Shown one piece after another: positions 38,338-47,259 of a stretch of 64,000 bases of DNA (positions within the stretch are counted from its first letter, which is position 1; the number at the start of each line of letters is the position of its first letter). Made by a program: the position numbers and the translations under genes. The DNA is taken from positions 186,001 to 250,000 of the forward strand of contig NZ_JACHFZ010000003.1 of the NCBI RefSeq assembly GCF_014202075.1, given 5' to 3'. This DNA comes from Brevundimonas basaltis (lineage in GTDB: Bacteria; Pseudomonadota; Alphaproteobacteria; Caulobacterales; Caulobacteraceae). A model generated the notes under the pieces. The model was not told the DNA's origin and did not search any database. It worked only from the letters and a program-made list of their open reading frames with translations.

Positions 38338-39153
38338 TTAGCCGGCCTTCTGCATCCGCGGTTCGGGCGGCGCCATAGCCAGCAGCGCACCGATGGGTGC
38401 GGCGAGGGTTTCCTTGGTCGGCGGGCCGGACGCGAGCGTCACTTCGAGCGCGCCCACCGCCACCGCGAGGCGGGAGTCGGAGGCTTTGATAGCCAGCGAC
38501 TTCAGGGTCGCGGCCTGCTCGCGGATAGCGCAGATGGCCTGCATCGGGTCGTTGTGAAACTGATCGAGCGCCGCGGCGAGGATCCGCATCGCCTGATCCT
38601 TCGCTGCCGCCATCACCTCTGACACATTGGCGGGCTTGTCGGCCCGGCGCTTGCGGTCGCCCGTGTATTCGCCGGAGTTGAAGCGGCGCCGGTCCGGACC
38701 GACGTAGCCGACGGCCTCGACCCAATCGCGGGGCTTCAAGGCGACGTTCTCGACGCGTTTTAGCAGGTCGGCGCTGGTGAAGGGCTTGCGGAGGAACTCA
38801 TGCACCCCGCTGTCCCGGGCGCCGAGGATGGTGCTGGCCGTCGCATCGGCCGTGATCATGATGATTGGCGCACGGCGGCAGGCGAAACTCGATCGCCGCA
38901 ACGCCCGCGCCAGCGACTCGCCGTCGAGTTTGTCGCCGTTCCGCTCGGTGAAGACGATGCCGGGTTCAAGCTCCAGGGCCGCCTTCATCGCACGCGGTTC
39001 ATCGGGTTCGACCACAATTTCGCCAGCACCCATTCCCTTGACGATCTCCGTCAAAAGACGGGCGGCATGGGGGTTCGGATCGACGATCAGCACCCGACTC
39101 AGCGCCGGAGCCAGCTTGGCCAGCACGCGAGGATCGACAGCAAACAAGGACAT
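38338..39153 (-). CDS. receiver-domain protein with Glu at the phosphorylation site
   Basis: The 271-residue protein has an N-terminal receiver fold: VLIVDPNP (Asp25), IIMITADA (Thr101) and EFLRKPFT (Lys123). The position of the phospho-accepting Asp holds Glu70 (GIVFTERNGDKLDG). The receiver is followed by the VGPDRRRF linker seen in alphaproteobacterial single-domain regulators and a helical C-terminal domain without a DNA-binding motif. With Glu the protein may be locked in an active-like state. CtrA-like half-sites (TTTA-N7-TTAACC) lie upstream. It is convergent with rpoH. Confidence 0.8.
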   Translation of the reverse strand: MSLFAVDPRVLAKLAPALSRVLIVDPNPHAARLLTEIVKGMGAGEIVVEPDEPRAMKAALELEPGIVFTERNGDKLDGESLARALRRSSFACRRAPIIMITADATASTILGARDSGVHEFLRKPFTSADLLKRVENVALKPRDWVEAVGYVGPDRRRFNSGEYTGDRKRRADKPANVSEVMAAAKDQAMRILAAALDQFHNDPMQAICAIREQAATLKSLAIKASDSRLAVAVGALEVTLASGPPTKETLAAPIGALLAMAPPEPRMQKAG

Positions 39154-39230
39154 GGCCTCCAGACGAGGACGTCACTCTTAATTTGACCCGGTTAAGACCC
39201 GTTAAACGGTGAGATTCTCCTGATCGACCG

Positions 39231-40526
39231 TTAGCCTTGGAAAGGGTCGTGCATCAGGATGGTGTCGTCCCGCTCCGGACTGGTCGAGAGCAGGGCCACC
39301 GGCGCCCCGATCAGCTCCTCGATGCGGCGAACGTATTTGATGGCGTTGGCGTTCAGGTCGCGGAAGCTGCGCGCCGACGCCGTGCTCTCAGTCCAGCCTT
39401 CAAGTTCCTCGAAGACCGGCTCGGCGGCGGCTTGGGCTTTCAGACTGGACGGCAGGTAGTCGAGCACCTCGCCGTCGATGCGGTAGCCGGTGCAAATTTT
39501 CAGCGTCCTCAGTCCGTCGAGGACATCCAGCTTGGTCAGGGCGATGCCGTCGATGCCGTTGATGGCCACCGACTGCCGGACCAGAACGGCGTCGAACCAG
39601 CCACAGCGCCGTGCCCGGCCCGTGTTGACGCCCACCTCGCGGCCGACGGTCGCCAGATGCTCGCCGACCTCATCGTCCAACTCGCAGGCGAACGGCCCCT
39701 CTCCCACCCGGGTCGTATAGGCCTTCACGATCCCCAGCACATAACCGACCCCCCTCGGGCCGATTCCGGCGCCGGCCGCGGCTTGTCCGGCCACGGTATT
39801 GGAGCTGGTCACATAGGGGTAGGTACCGTGGTCGACGTCGAGAAAGGCGCCCTGCGCGCCTTCGAACAACACCCGCTTCCCCTCGCGGCGCGCCTTGTCG
39901 AGCACCCGCCATGCCGGCTGAACGTAGGGCAATATCTTGGGGGCGATCTCCAGCATCTGCTGCAGGAGAGCGTCGGGATCGATCGGCTCGAGACCCAGGC
40001 CCGCACGCAGAGGGTCGTGGTGGGCCCGCAGCCGGTCGATCTTGACCTTGAGATCCTCGGCACTGGCCAGGTCGCAGACGCGGATCGCGCGGCGTCCGAC
40101 CTTGTCCTCGTAGGCGGGTCCGATGCCCCGCCCCGTCGTGCCGATCCGCGCCCCGGGCGCACTCGCCGCCGCCTCGCGGGCGACATCCAGCGCCGGGTGG
40201 ATGGGCAGGATCAAACAGGCGTTGTCGGCGATGATCAGCACATCGGGGCTGATGGCGATGCCCTGCGCTTCAATTCTCTCGATCTCGCCGACGAGGTGCC
40301 AGGGATCGACGACGACCCCGTTGCCAATGACCGACGGCTTGCCCTGCACGACGCCGCTCGGCAGCAAGGCCAGCTTGTAGACCTTGCCGTCAACGACGAG
40401 AGTATGACCGGCGTTGTGGCCGCCCTGAAAGCGCACGACCACGTCCGCCCGGTTGGACAACCAGTCGACAATCTTGCCCTTGCCTTCGTCGCCCCACTGG
40501 GCGCCGACCACCGCAACATTTGCCAA
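39231..40526 (-). CDS. purA: adenylosuccinate synthetase
   Basis: It makes adenylosuccinate from IMP, aspartate and GTP, the step before PurB on the AMP branch. The 431-residue protein starts [21 protein letters not shown], has [27 protein letters not shown], an arginine-rich C-terminal RRCGWFDAV and the guanine-specificity TKLDVLDG. Length is normal. It lies 82 bases downstream of serC on the same strand. Confidence 0.97.
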   Translation of the reverse strand: MANVAVVGAQWGDEGKGKIVDWLSNRADVVVRFQGGHNAGHTLVVDGKVYKLALLPSGVVQGKPSVIGNGVVVDPWHLVGEIERIEAQGIAISPDVLIIADNACLILPIHPALDVAREAAASAPGARIGTTGRGIGPAYEDKVGRRAIRVCDLASAEDLKVKIDRLRAHHDPLRAGLGLEPIDPDALLQQMLEIAPKILPYVQPAWRVLDKARREGKRVLFEGAQGAFLDVDHGTYPYVTSSNTVAGQAAAGAGIGPRGVGYVLGIVKAYTTRVGEGPFACELDDEVGEHLATVGREVGVNTGRARRCGWFDAVLVRQSVAINGIDGIALTKLDVLDGLRTLKICTGYRIDGEVLDYLPSSLKAQAAAEPVFEELEGWTESTASARSFRDLNANAIKYVRRIEELIGAPVALLSTSPERDDTILMHDPFQG

Positions 40527-40608
40527 GACAATTCTCCGCTACCGGGACTCCGGAATGCGGGCGCAGCCTATAGCGGGGGAATCGTACGGTGTCGTCCCGT
40601 AGCGCGGA

Positions 40609-41772
40609 TTAATCCGTCATCGCTCTCTCGAAGGCCCAGTCCAACCAAGGCGTCAGCGCCTCGACATCGGCGGTCTCGACGGTGCAGCCACACCAGATGC
40701 GCAGGCCGGCCGGGGCGTTCCGGTGGCTTTCGATATCGAACGCCGCGCGCTCGATTTCGACCAAGGCCTTCATCCGCCCGACGAAAGCTTGCCGCTTCGG
40801 CTCGGCCATGGCCAGCACCCGCGGATCGACGATCTTCAGGCAAACCGACGTGGTCGAGCGTGTCGCCGGATCACTGGCCAGGTAATCGATCCAGTCCGTC
40901 CGCCCAACCCACGCATCGAGCGCCGCTGCATTCGCCTCCGTTCGGGCGATCAGGGCGGGCAGGCCGCCGAGCGCCAATCCCCATTCGACGCCGTCGATCC
41001 AGTCCTCGATCGTCCAGACCGAGAAGGTGTTGATCATCGAGCCGGAGGCCAGGGCAGCGTCGAAACCGGCGCCGTTTCGCAGCCGCAGGACCTTGGGAAC
41101 CGGGCGCGGCGGCGCGTAGCGGTCGAGCCGGTCGATCGCTCGGGGCGACAACGCCGCGACTCCCAGCCCCGCTTCGCCGCCGAGCGCCTTCTGAAAACTG
41201 AAGGTGACCACGTCCAGCCGGTCCCACGGCAGAGGCATGGCGAAGGCGGCGGATGTCGCATCGCAGATCACCAGCCCCTCCCGCTCGGCGGTGATCCAGT
41301 CGCCGTCCGGGGCCCGGACGCCGGACGTGGTGCCGTTCCACGGGAGGACGAGATCCTTCGCGGGATCGACTTTCGAGACGTCGGGGAACTCGCCCCAAGG
41401 TGCGGTCAGGACCTCGGGGCCCAAGCCGAGGTGATCGCGAATATCAGTGGCCCAGACCTGCCCGAAATTCTCGAACGCCAATACCTGAACCTGCCGCTCG
41501 CCCAGCAGGGACCACAGCGCCGCCTCCACCGCCCCGGTATCGGACCCGGGCACATAGACAAGCCGCCAGTCTGCCGGAACCTGGAGCAGGCTCCGGGTCA
41601 GCCGGAGACCGTGGGCGAAACGCTCCACCACTTCTGGCGCCCTGATCCCGCGGCCCAGCAACTCGTGCGGTATCGCCTGACTGGACCAGCCCGGTCGTTT
41701 CGCCGTCGGGCCCGAGGAGAACCACGGCCGTTCGGGCTTCGCGTTCGGCTTGCCGGGCGTCAGTCGCGTCAC
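40609..41772 (-). CDS. serC: phosphoserine aminotransferase
   Basis: The PLP enzyme forms phosphoserine from phosphohydroxypyruvate. The 387-residue protein has FSSGPTAKRPGWS at the start, YVPGSDTGAVEAALW, LPWNGTTSGVR, CDATSAAFAM and FSFQKALGGEAGLG with the Schiff-base Lys. This pattern belongs to the alphaproteobacterial SerC subgroup, distinct from the E. coli form. serA, its usual partner, is not visible. The start overlaps the stop of the DnaJ-like gene (ATGA). Confidence 0.92.
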   Translation of the reverse strand: MTRLTPGKPNAKPERPWFSSGPTAKRPGWSSQAIPHELLGRGIRAPEVVERFAHGLRLTRSLLQVPADWRLVYVPGSDTGAVEAALWSLLGERQVQVLAFENFGQVWATDIRDHLGLGPEVLTAPWGEFPDVSKVDPAKDLVLPWNGTTSGVRAPDGDWITAEREGLVICDATSAAFAMPLPWDRLDVVTFSFQKALGGEAGLGVAALSPRAIDRLDRYAPPRPVPKVLRLRNGAGFDAALASGSMINTFSVWTIEDWIDGVEWGLALGGLPALIARTEANAAALDAWVGRTDWIDYLASDPATRSTTSVCLKIVDPRVLAMAEPKRQAFVGRMKALVEIERAAFDIESHRNAPAGLRIWCGCTVETADVEALTPWLDWAFERAMTD

Positions 41773-42677
41773 GGACGGTATGCGCCTTTTTCCCGCATCT
41801 GCCGCGCCAGCCTGGTCAGACCTTCGTGCTCGCCGTCGGGCAACAGGATCATCAGCTTGGCCAGGAGATCGCCACGCCTTGCCCCGACGAAGGCGCCGCG
41901 CCCTTTCAGGCGCAGCACCTTGCCCGAGTTCGAGCCCGGCGGGATGGTCATATTGACGGCGCCCTCCGGCGTCCGCACCGGAACCTTGCCGCCGAGCACT
42001 GCATCGGGCAGCGAAACCGGCAGGTCCATCGTCAGATCGGCGCCGTCGCGCTGGAAAACCGGATGGGGCGCGATCTTCAGCGTGATCAGGGCATCTCCAG
42101 CCTCACTGCGCCCCGACGCACCGGGCGCCCCTTGGCCGCGCAGGCGAATGACCTGTCCATCGGCCGCGCCCTTGGGAATGGTTACGTCGAGCGTCCGGCC
42201 ATCCGAGAACTGTATCCGCCGGGTCGCGCCAGCGATCGAGTCCTCGAGACTGATCTCCAGCGTCGCCTTGACATCCGCCCCGCGGGCGGAGAACCCGCCG
42301 CGTTGTCCGGGACGGCCGCCGCCGCCGAACATGCCGCCGAACAATTCGTCCAGATCGATGTTCTCGAAGCCGCCGCGCTGCGCGCCGCCCTGGCCGAAGG
42401 GACTTCCACCGGGACCGCCCCGGCCGCCGCCTCCGAAACCCCGGAACTGCTCGCGCCCGTCCGCATCGATTTCGCCCCGGTCGAACTTGGCCCGCTTCTC
42501 GGCGTCGCCGAGGAGATCGAACGCCGCCGTCACCCGCTTGAAGCGCTCGTCGGCCTCCCGGTTGCCCGGGTTCTTGTCGGGGTGCAACTCTTTGGCGAGC
42601 TTGCGGAACGCCTTCTTTATCTCGTCCGCGCTCGCGCCCCTCGAAACGCCCAGTTCCTTGTAGGGATCGCCCGCCAC
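41769..42677 (-). CDS. DnaJ-like co-chaperone (CbpA type)
   Basis: The 302-residue protein has a J domain with HPD at residues 32-34 (LAKELHPDKNPGN), a Gly/Phe-rich linker (GFGGGGRGGPGG) and a C-terminal substrate-binding domain (DVTIPKGAADGQVIRLRGQG and DLPVSLPDAVLGGKVPV). It lacks the Cys-rich zinc-finger repeats of DnaJ, so it is a CbpA/class II J protein. It should stimulate DnaK ATPase. It is cotranslated with serC (four-base overlap). Confidence 0.92.
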   Translation of the reverse strand: MAGDPYKELGVSRGASADEIKKAFRKLAKELHPDKNPGNREADERFKRVTAAFDLLGDAEKRAKFDRGEIDADGREQFRGFGGGGRGGPGGSPFGQGGAQRGGFENIDLDELFGGMFGGGGRPGQRGGFSARGADVKATLEISLEDSIAGATRRIQFSDGRTLDVTIPKGAADGQVIRLRGQGAPGASGRSEAGDALITLKIAPHPVFQRDGADLTMDLPVSLPDAVLGGKVPVRTPEGAVNMTIPPGSNSGKVLRLKGRGAFVGARRGDLLAKLMILLPDGEHEGLTRLARQMREKGAYRP

Positions 42678-42774
42678 GTTCGAGATCGCTCCTGTCGCAC
42701 CAAGTCCGACCCGTCAGTTAGGGCATTCGCACTGCAGCGCAAAGGCGGAAGGCCCAAATCTCCACTCAAAGCGG

Positions 42775-43899
42775 TCAGAACAGTCGGGCCCGCGCCTCAG
42801 GACTCCAGCCATAGCCGTCGCCCCAGTGCGCGACCGCCCACTCGCCTTCGTCGTATCCATCCGAAAAATCGCGGACCGCGTCTGGTCCGGCGTAGATCGC
42901 GGCTTCGGAGGCGGTCTCGAAGGACCGGATTGAGCTTCCCGCCTTGAGGATAGTGACGCGATATCGCGGCGGGTCGGCGAGGCGATCTTCACCCTCCCAT
43001 CGGTCGCCGCCCGTCCGGGATCGCGCGACCCAGGTGAGAGCAAAGCCGCCATTGACGTCTGCGGCGGAGCGCAGATGAGCCGGGCTCCACGGCCGCTCAG
43101 ACTCACCTGTGGGTGTGAAGCCGACTTCGCTGACCCCAGCGCCGCCCGGGGGCGCGCCCGCCAAGGCCGCGCGCCAGATCAAGGGCAACCCGCGTTCGGC
43201 GAAGGGCGAAGCCACGCGCGCAAGTCCCTCGCCCAGAAACACCACGAGGGCGCCGGTCAAGGCTCCTGCCGCCATCGCCTCTTCCGTACCCTGCTGTCCG
43301 CGCAACAGCCCGCTCAGCCGCCAGGTCTCGCCGCCGACCAGGTCGGCCGTCCGGAACTGGATGATTTCCCAACCCACGGCGGTTTCGACCACCACCGTAT
43401 TGCCGCCCGCCAGCACCGCGGATGTTGGCAGGCTTTCCGGGGGCCGTCCCTCGATACGGACATCAAGCGTGTTGACCACGTCCCAGCGGTGACGCGCTCC
43501 TCTGGCGAGCCCGCCGACCAACTGCCCCACGACCGCCGGATCAGAGACATCGCCCCGCGCAGTCAGGCTTGCCGGATCAGGCCCGGCGAAAATCCGCATC
43601 GGTCTCCAGGGCTCCGCCGCGACGACCGCGATCGGACGGGCATCGCCGCCTTCCTGCGGCAGCGGCGGCAGGTCGATCATGCGAAAGAACGGCGCCGCCA
43701 CCGTGATCCGACCATCGCTCACGGACGGAACACCCTGGTTCTCTCCGATGCGGACCGTCGAAACGGGTTCCAGCACGGCAGACGAGGTCTCGTCCCTGTC
43801 GATCCGCATGGCTCGCCAGTCCCGCTCATCGTCAACCACGCGAACGGTGTCACCCGGCTCCAGCATCAGAGACGCCAGTGGCCCCAGCGAAACCGTCAA
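42775..43899 (-). pseudogene. C-terminal remnant of a GTA baseplate/host-specificity protein (gp15, megatron-like)
   Basis: About 374 residues match the C-terminal end pattern of the Rhodobacter GTA orfg15 product: GWEIIQFRTADLVGGETWRLSGLLRGQQGTEEAM, then PFAERGLPLIWRAAL, PWSPAHLRSAADVNGGFALTWVARSR and a DRWEGE block. The full protein in GTA systems is about 1300 residues with TIM-barrel and tail-module domains. Here all of that is missing. The frame begins at a TTG after an upstream stop at 43946-43948, with no ribosome binding site. Just upstream is a stub resembling a GTA portal protein, indicating a large internal deletion. Confidence 0.7.
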
Positions 43900-44003
43900 C
43901 CGGTCTTCCCGGTCAGCGCGATGAGCGGCCCGGTCCGGCTATCCTTGATCTCGGGCGCGACAACGCCCCGCCGCCCCCCGAAGGGTCGCCGCCAATTCAG
44001 CAT
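43896..44003 (-). pseudogene. possible N-terminal stub of a GTA portal protein
   Basis: A 35-codon frame begins at ATG 44003 with GGAG eight bases upstream. Its product begins MLNWRRPFGGRR and contains KDSRTGPLIALTG, similar to the start of GTA portal (gp3) proteins as I remember them (SRTGP-xIAL). The frame ends in TGA exactly where the gp15-like frame opens, overlapping it by four bases. I read this as a fusion scar. The similarity is over a short stretch. Confidence 0.4.
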
Positions 44004-44244
44004 GATGATCTCCAGAACAGGTCGGCCGGGCGCCGATCAGGGTGCGCCCCGGAGCTCAGCTCCCGGCGTCTCGGACCTGACTTCCCGACTTGCCAGCATC
44101 ATACCCCGGCAGCGTTATCCGGATGGAAGATTGATTTTAGATTCTAGCAAGTCGCTGAATTGACGAAACAACGCCTCCACAATCCGACTATAATTTCGGG
44201 AAAAGGTAGCACAGCGTCACGCCCCCCGCCGCGGGCCGCCGTCC

Positions 44245-44709
44245 TCAGGACTCGCCGCCCCGCTCGGCGATCCAGTCCTCGGCCTCGAAGTCCAGCGCGT
44301 CCTCGGGGTTCTCGAGCGCCAGCTCCGATACCGTCTGACCGCGCACCGACACACCCGCCTCATGGACGCTCTCGGGGTCTCCCGAGACCAGCGGATGCCA
44401 GTCCGCGAGACCACGACCTTCATGGATGCGGCGATAGGCGCAGGATTTCGGCATCCATCCGAGCACCTCGATATTCCACGGCGTCAGCTTGATGCAGTCC
44501 GGCACCTGCTCCCGCCGGTTGGCGTAGTCGGTGCAGGTGCAGCGAGCACTGTCGAACAGCTTGCAGTGCACCCGCGTGGGCACGACCTTGCCCGTGTCCT
44601 CGTCCTCGAACCGGACAAGGCAGCAGAGGCCGCAGCCGTCGCAAAGGCTTTCCCATTCGGGGCGGGTCATTTGCTCGAGGCGTTTGGTTTGCCAGAAAGG
44701 CTGTTCCAT
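44245..44709 (-). CDS. YcgN/UPF0260 family cysteine-cluster protein
   Basis: The 154-residue protein belongs to UPF0260 (YcgN, related to the YkgJ CxxC cluster family). It has [14 protein letters not shown], then [25 protein letters not shown] and PKSCAYR, giving eight or more cysteines likely to bind a metal or Fe-S centre. No enzymatic role is established. The C-terminus ends in an acidic tail. The start at 44709 gives the conserved [14 protein letters not shown]. The gene faces away from the ABC-F gene. Confidence 0.9.
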   Translation of the reverse strand: MEQPFWQTKRLEQMTRPEWESLCDGCGLCCLVRFEDEDTGKVVPTRVHCKLFDSARCTCTDYANRREQVPDCIKLTPWNIEVLGWMPKSCAYRRIHEGRGLADWHPLVSGDPESVHEAGVSVRGQTVSELALENPEDALDFEAEDWIAERGGES

Positions 44710-44808
44710 CGGCGGCCTCTTACGCCGTTCGATCCGGCCTGTCGCGCACCGCGTCCCCACTCGGCGCGGGTGGCGGACCCGTCCCGCCCGGTCTATAGCC
44801 CCCGCCTC

Positions 44809-46650
44809 ATGGCCGCCAAGTCCTCCGGAAGACCCCCTCTCGTCGCGCTCAAGGATGTCCGCCTGCAGGACGGCCAGCGCCCCCTGTTTGACGGCGTCGA
44901 CATCGCCGTCGAGCCGCGCACCCGCGCCGCCCTCGTCGGCCGCAACGGGGCCGGCAAATCGACCCTGATGAAGATGGTCATGGGCCTCGTCGAACCCGAC
45001 GCCGGCGACCGCGCGGTGCAGGCCGGGACCCGCTTCGCCTATGTGCCGCAGGAGCCGCTCATTGTCGGCGCCACCCTGCTCGACTACGCAATCTCCGACG
45101 AGGCCCAGCCGTGGACCGCCGAGGCCTGGCTGACCACCTTCGGCCTCGACCCGGCCAAGCCGGCTGTGAACCTGTCGGGCGGCGAGATCCGCCGCGCCGC
45201 CCTGGCCAAGGCCTTCGCCGAAGAGCCCGACCTCCTGCTCCTCGACGAGCCGACCAACCACCTCGACATCCTGGCCATCGAACTGCTCGAGATCGAACTG
45301 CTCGCCGCCCGTTTCGCCGTGCTGGTGGTCAGCCACGACCGCGCCTTCCTCAACCGCGTCACCCAGTCCTGCCACTGGCTGGAGGGCCGCCGTGTACGCA
45401 CCCTCAACAAGGGCTTCGCCGCCTTCGACGAATGGGCCGCCAAGGTGCAGGAGGAGGAAGCCCAGTCGCTGCAGCGGCTGACCAAAACCATCGAGCGCGA
45501 GACCGAGACGTTCTACCGCTCGATCACCGCCCGCCGCACCCGCAACGAAGGGCGCGCGCGCTCGCTCGACGCCCTGCGCGCTGACCGGGCTGAACGGCTC
45601 AAGGATGTCCCGCGCGAGCTCAACCTCGGTGTCGATTCCGGGGTGACGTCGGGCAAGCTCGTCGCCGAACTGAAAGGCGTGACCAAGGCCTTCGGCGACC
45701 GCACCGTCATCAAACCCTTCACCACCCGCGTCATCCGCGGTGATCGCCTCGCCATCGTCGGCCCCAACGGCGCCGGCAAGACCACCCTGGTGAAGATCCT
45801 GCTCGGCGAGCTCGAACCCGACGGCGGCACGGTCCGGCTCGGGGCCAATCTCGACCCCGTCTACCTCGACCAGTCCCGCGAGGGCCTGCGGTCCGACATG
45901 ACCCTGTGGGACGCCCTGACGCCCGGCGGCGGCGACTCCATACTCGTGCGCGGCGTGTCGAAACACGTCGCCGCCTACGCCAAGGACTTCCTGTTCCAGG
46001 AAGGCCAGCTGCGCCAGCCGATCTCGACCCTGTCCGGCGGCGAGCGCAACCGCCTGCTGTTGGCCCGCGCGCTGGCCAAACCCGCCAACATGCTGGTCCT
46101 CGACGAGCCGACCAACGACCTCGACATGGACACGCTGGACAAGCTCGAGGAACTGCTCGAGCAGTACGACGGCACCCTGATTCTGGTCAGCCACGACCGC
46201 GATTTCGTCGACCGTCTCGCCACGTCGACCATCGCCATGAATGGTCGCGGCGACATCGTCGAGACGCCGGGCGGCTGGACGGACTTCATCCGCCAGAACC
46301 CCGGCTTCCTCCAGCCCGGCGCCAACCCTCGCCCGCAGGACAAGGAGGCGGCCCGACGCGCGGAGGCCACGCCTGCGCCGGCGTCCGTCGTCCCCGCCGC
46401 CGCCAGGAAGCCCGCCAAGCTCAGCTTCAAGGACACCCACCGGCTCAAGGAACTCGAGGGCCTGCTCGAGACCCTTCCCGTCGACATCGCTCGCCACGAG
46501 GCGACCCTCGCCGACCCGGATCTCTACGCCCGCGACCGCAAGGCCTTCGACCGGGCCACCGCCGACGCCGACCGCGCCCGCACCCTGCTGGCCGCCGCCG
46601 AGGAGGAATGGCTGGAGCTGGAAGCGAAACGGGAAGCGCTGGGCAACTGA
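44809..46650 (+). CDS. ABC-F family ATPase (Uup-like)
   Basis: A 613-residue cytosolic protein with two ABC domains and no membrane part. Walker A motifs: GRNGAGKST and GPNGAGKTT. Signatures: LSGGEIRR and LSGGERNR. Walker [13 protein letters not shown] and [11 protein letters not shown]. The linker carries the arm region. A C-terminal coiled coil ([26 protein letters not shown]) identifies the Uup branch. Uup and relatives act on the ribosome or on DNA branch intermediates. The start at 44809 has no clear ribosome binding site. Confidence 0.93.
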   Translation: MAAKSSGRPPLVALKDVRLQDGQRPLFDGVDIAVEPRTRAALVGRNGAGKSTLMKMVMGLVEPDAGDRAVQAGTRFAYVPQEPLIVGATLLDYAISDEAQPWTAEAWLTTFGLDPAKPAVNLSGGEIRRAALAKAFAEEPDLLLLDEPTNHLDILAIELLEIELLAARFAVLVVSHDRAFLNRVTQSCHWLEGRRVRTLNKGFAAFDEWAAKVQEEEAQSLQRLTKTIERETETFYRSITARRTRNEGRARSLDALRADRAERLKDVPRELNLGVDSGVTSGKLVAELKGVTKAFGDRTVIKPFTTRVIRGDRLAIVGPNGAGKTTLVKILLGELEPDGGTVRLGANLDPVYLDQSREGLRSDMTLWDALTPGGGDSILVRGVSKHVAAYAKDFLFQEGQLRQPISTLSGGERNRLLLARALAKPANMLVLDEPTNDLDMDTLDKLEELLEQYDGTLILVSHDRDFVDRLATSTIAMNGRGDIVETPGGWTDFIRQNPGFLQPGANPRPQDKEAARRAEATPAPASVVPAAARKPAKLSFKDTHRLKELEGLLETLPVDIARHEATLADPDLYARDRKAFDRATADADRARTLLAAAEEEWLELEAKREALGN

Positions 46651-47259
46651 AGCCCGCTTTCTGTGGAAAACTCAAACGCCTGATTCGCTTTCGCGAAATC
46701 CAGCCGCCCACAGATATGCACAGGGTTATGCACCGGGGCCGGGGCGGTTCCGCACAGCCGGCCGGATTCGGGCGCTTGCCGTCTAACGGATTTGGCGCGA
46801 ACGTCAACAGGCCGAGGGACACGGCGGCGCGGAAAACCGGGGAGACCCGGGGCTCAAAGCGGACCGGCCCGGCTCTCTGATCGGACGCACCGGGGGTCTT
46901 CGGACTTAACGGACGGGAGACAGGATCAAGGCCCAAAGGACCCTTCGAAGGCTTCGGCCCTGGAAGACCGGAGGGAACCGGATCGGGATCGATGGACGGC
47001 GCGGGGCTCGACCTCGTGGAACGCCGGAGACCAGGAGCGCGACAGGATACAGCCGACCATCACCGGGGTTCGCCTCGCTGATGCTGAGGCCAGGGTCCTG
47101 AACCTCAATGGCCAAGTCCAACCCGGACTTGGCGAGGGGACGAGGAAAACCGCTTGCGGGGATCTTCGTCCCCTCGCTCAATTCCGGGGTCTGCTCCGCC
47201 ATTGACGCGTCCCGAGCCCCTCCCTTTCCTTCCCCCCGCCCCGGCCCTAAACCAAGGCT
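46651..47259. other. 609-base non-coding stretch with tandem repeats and strong hairpins; candidate structured RNA
   Basis: No convincing protein frame is present. The left end has TGTGGAAAA (46662-46670) and two similar words, TATGCACAGGG and TATGCACCGGG, at 46715-46725 and 46727-46737, vaguely DnaA-box-like. The middle is purine-rich on the plus strand. The right end has two adjacent perfect hairpins: CCAAGTCC-AACCC-GGACTTGG (47112-47132) and GCGAGGGGACGA pairing with TCGTCCCCTCGC (47132-47143 with 47166-47177), the latter with an inner CCGC-TT-GCGG. A structured RNA or a long leader of the next gene is possible. Confidence 0.4.

Noticed and set aside
39154..39230. CtrA site upstream of the receiver-domain gene
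   Set aside because: TTTA-N7-TTAACC is present but one half deviates and the spacing depends on how it is read. Mentioned only in the gene entry.
39237..41033. 598-codon plus-strand frame across purA and serC
   Set aside because: It is a GC-driven shadow; purA and serC on the minus strand are certain.
44710..46497. Minus-strand frame continuous with the YcgN gene, 750 codons in all
   Set aside because: Only the last 154 codons (from 44709) match the YcgN family; the rest is antisense to the ABC-F gene.
46651..46760. Chromosome origin
   Set aside because: DnaA-box-like words are few and imperfect, no dnaA, hemE or parAB genes are near, and the surroundings are unlike a Caulobacter origin.
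46792..47205. 137-codon plus-strand frame in the region after uup
   Set aside because: Composition is low-complexity (Arg, Gly, Asp), it lacks a ribosome binding site, and strong hairpins run through it. Treated as non-coding.
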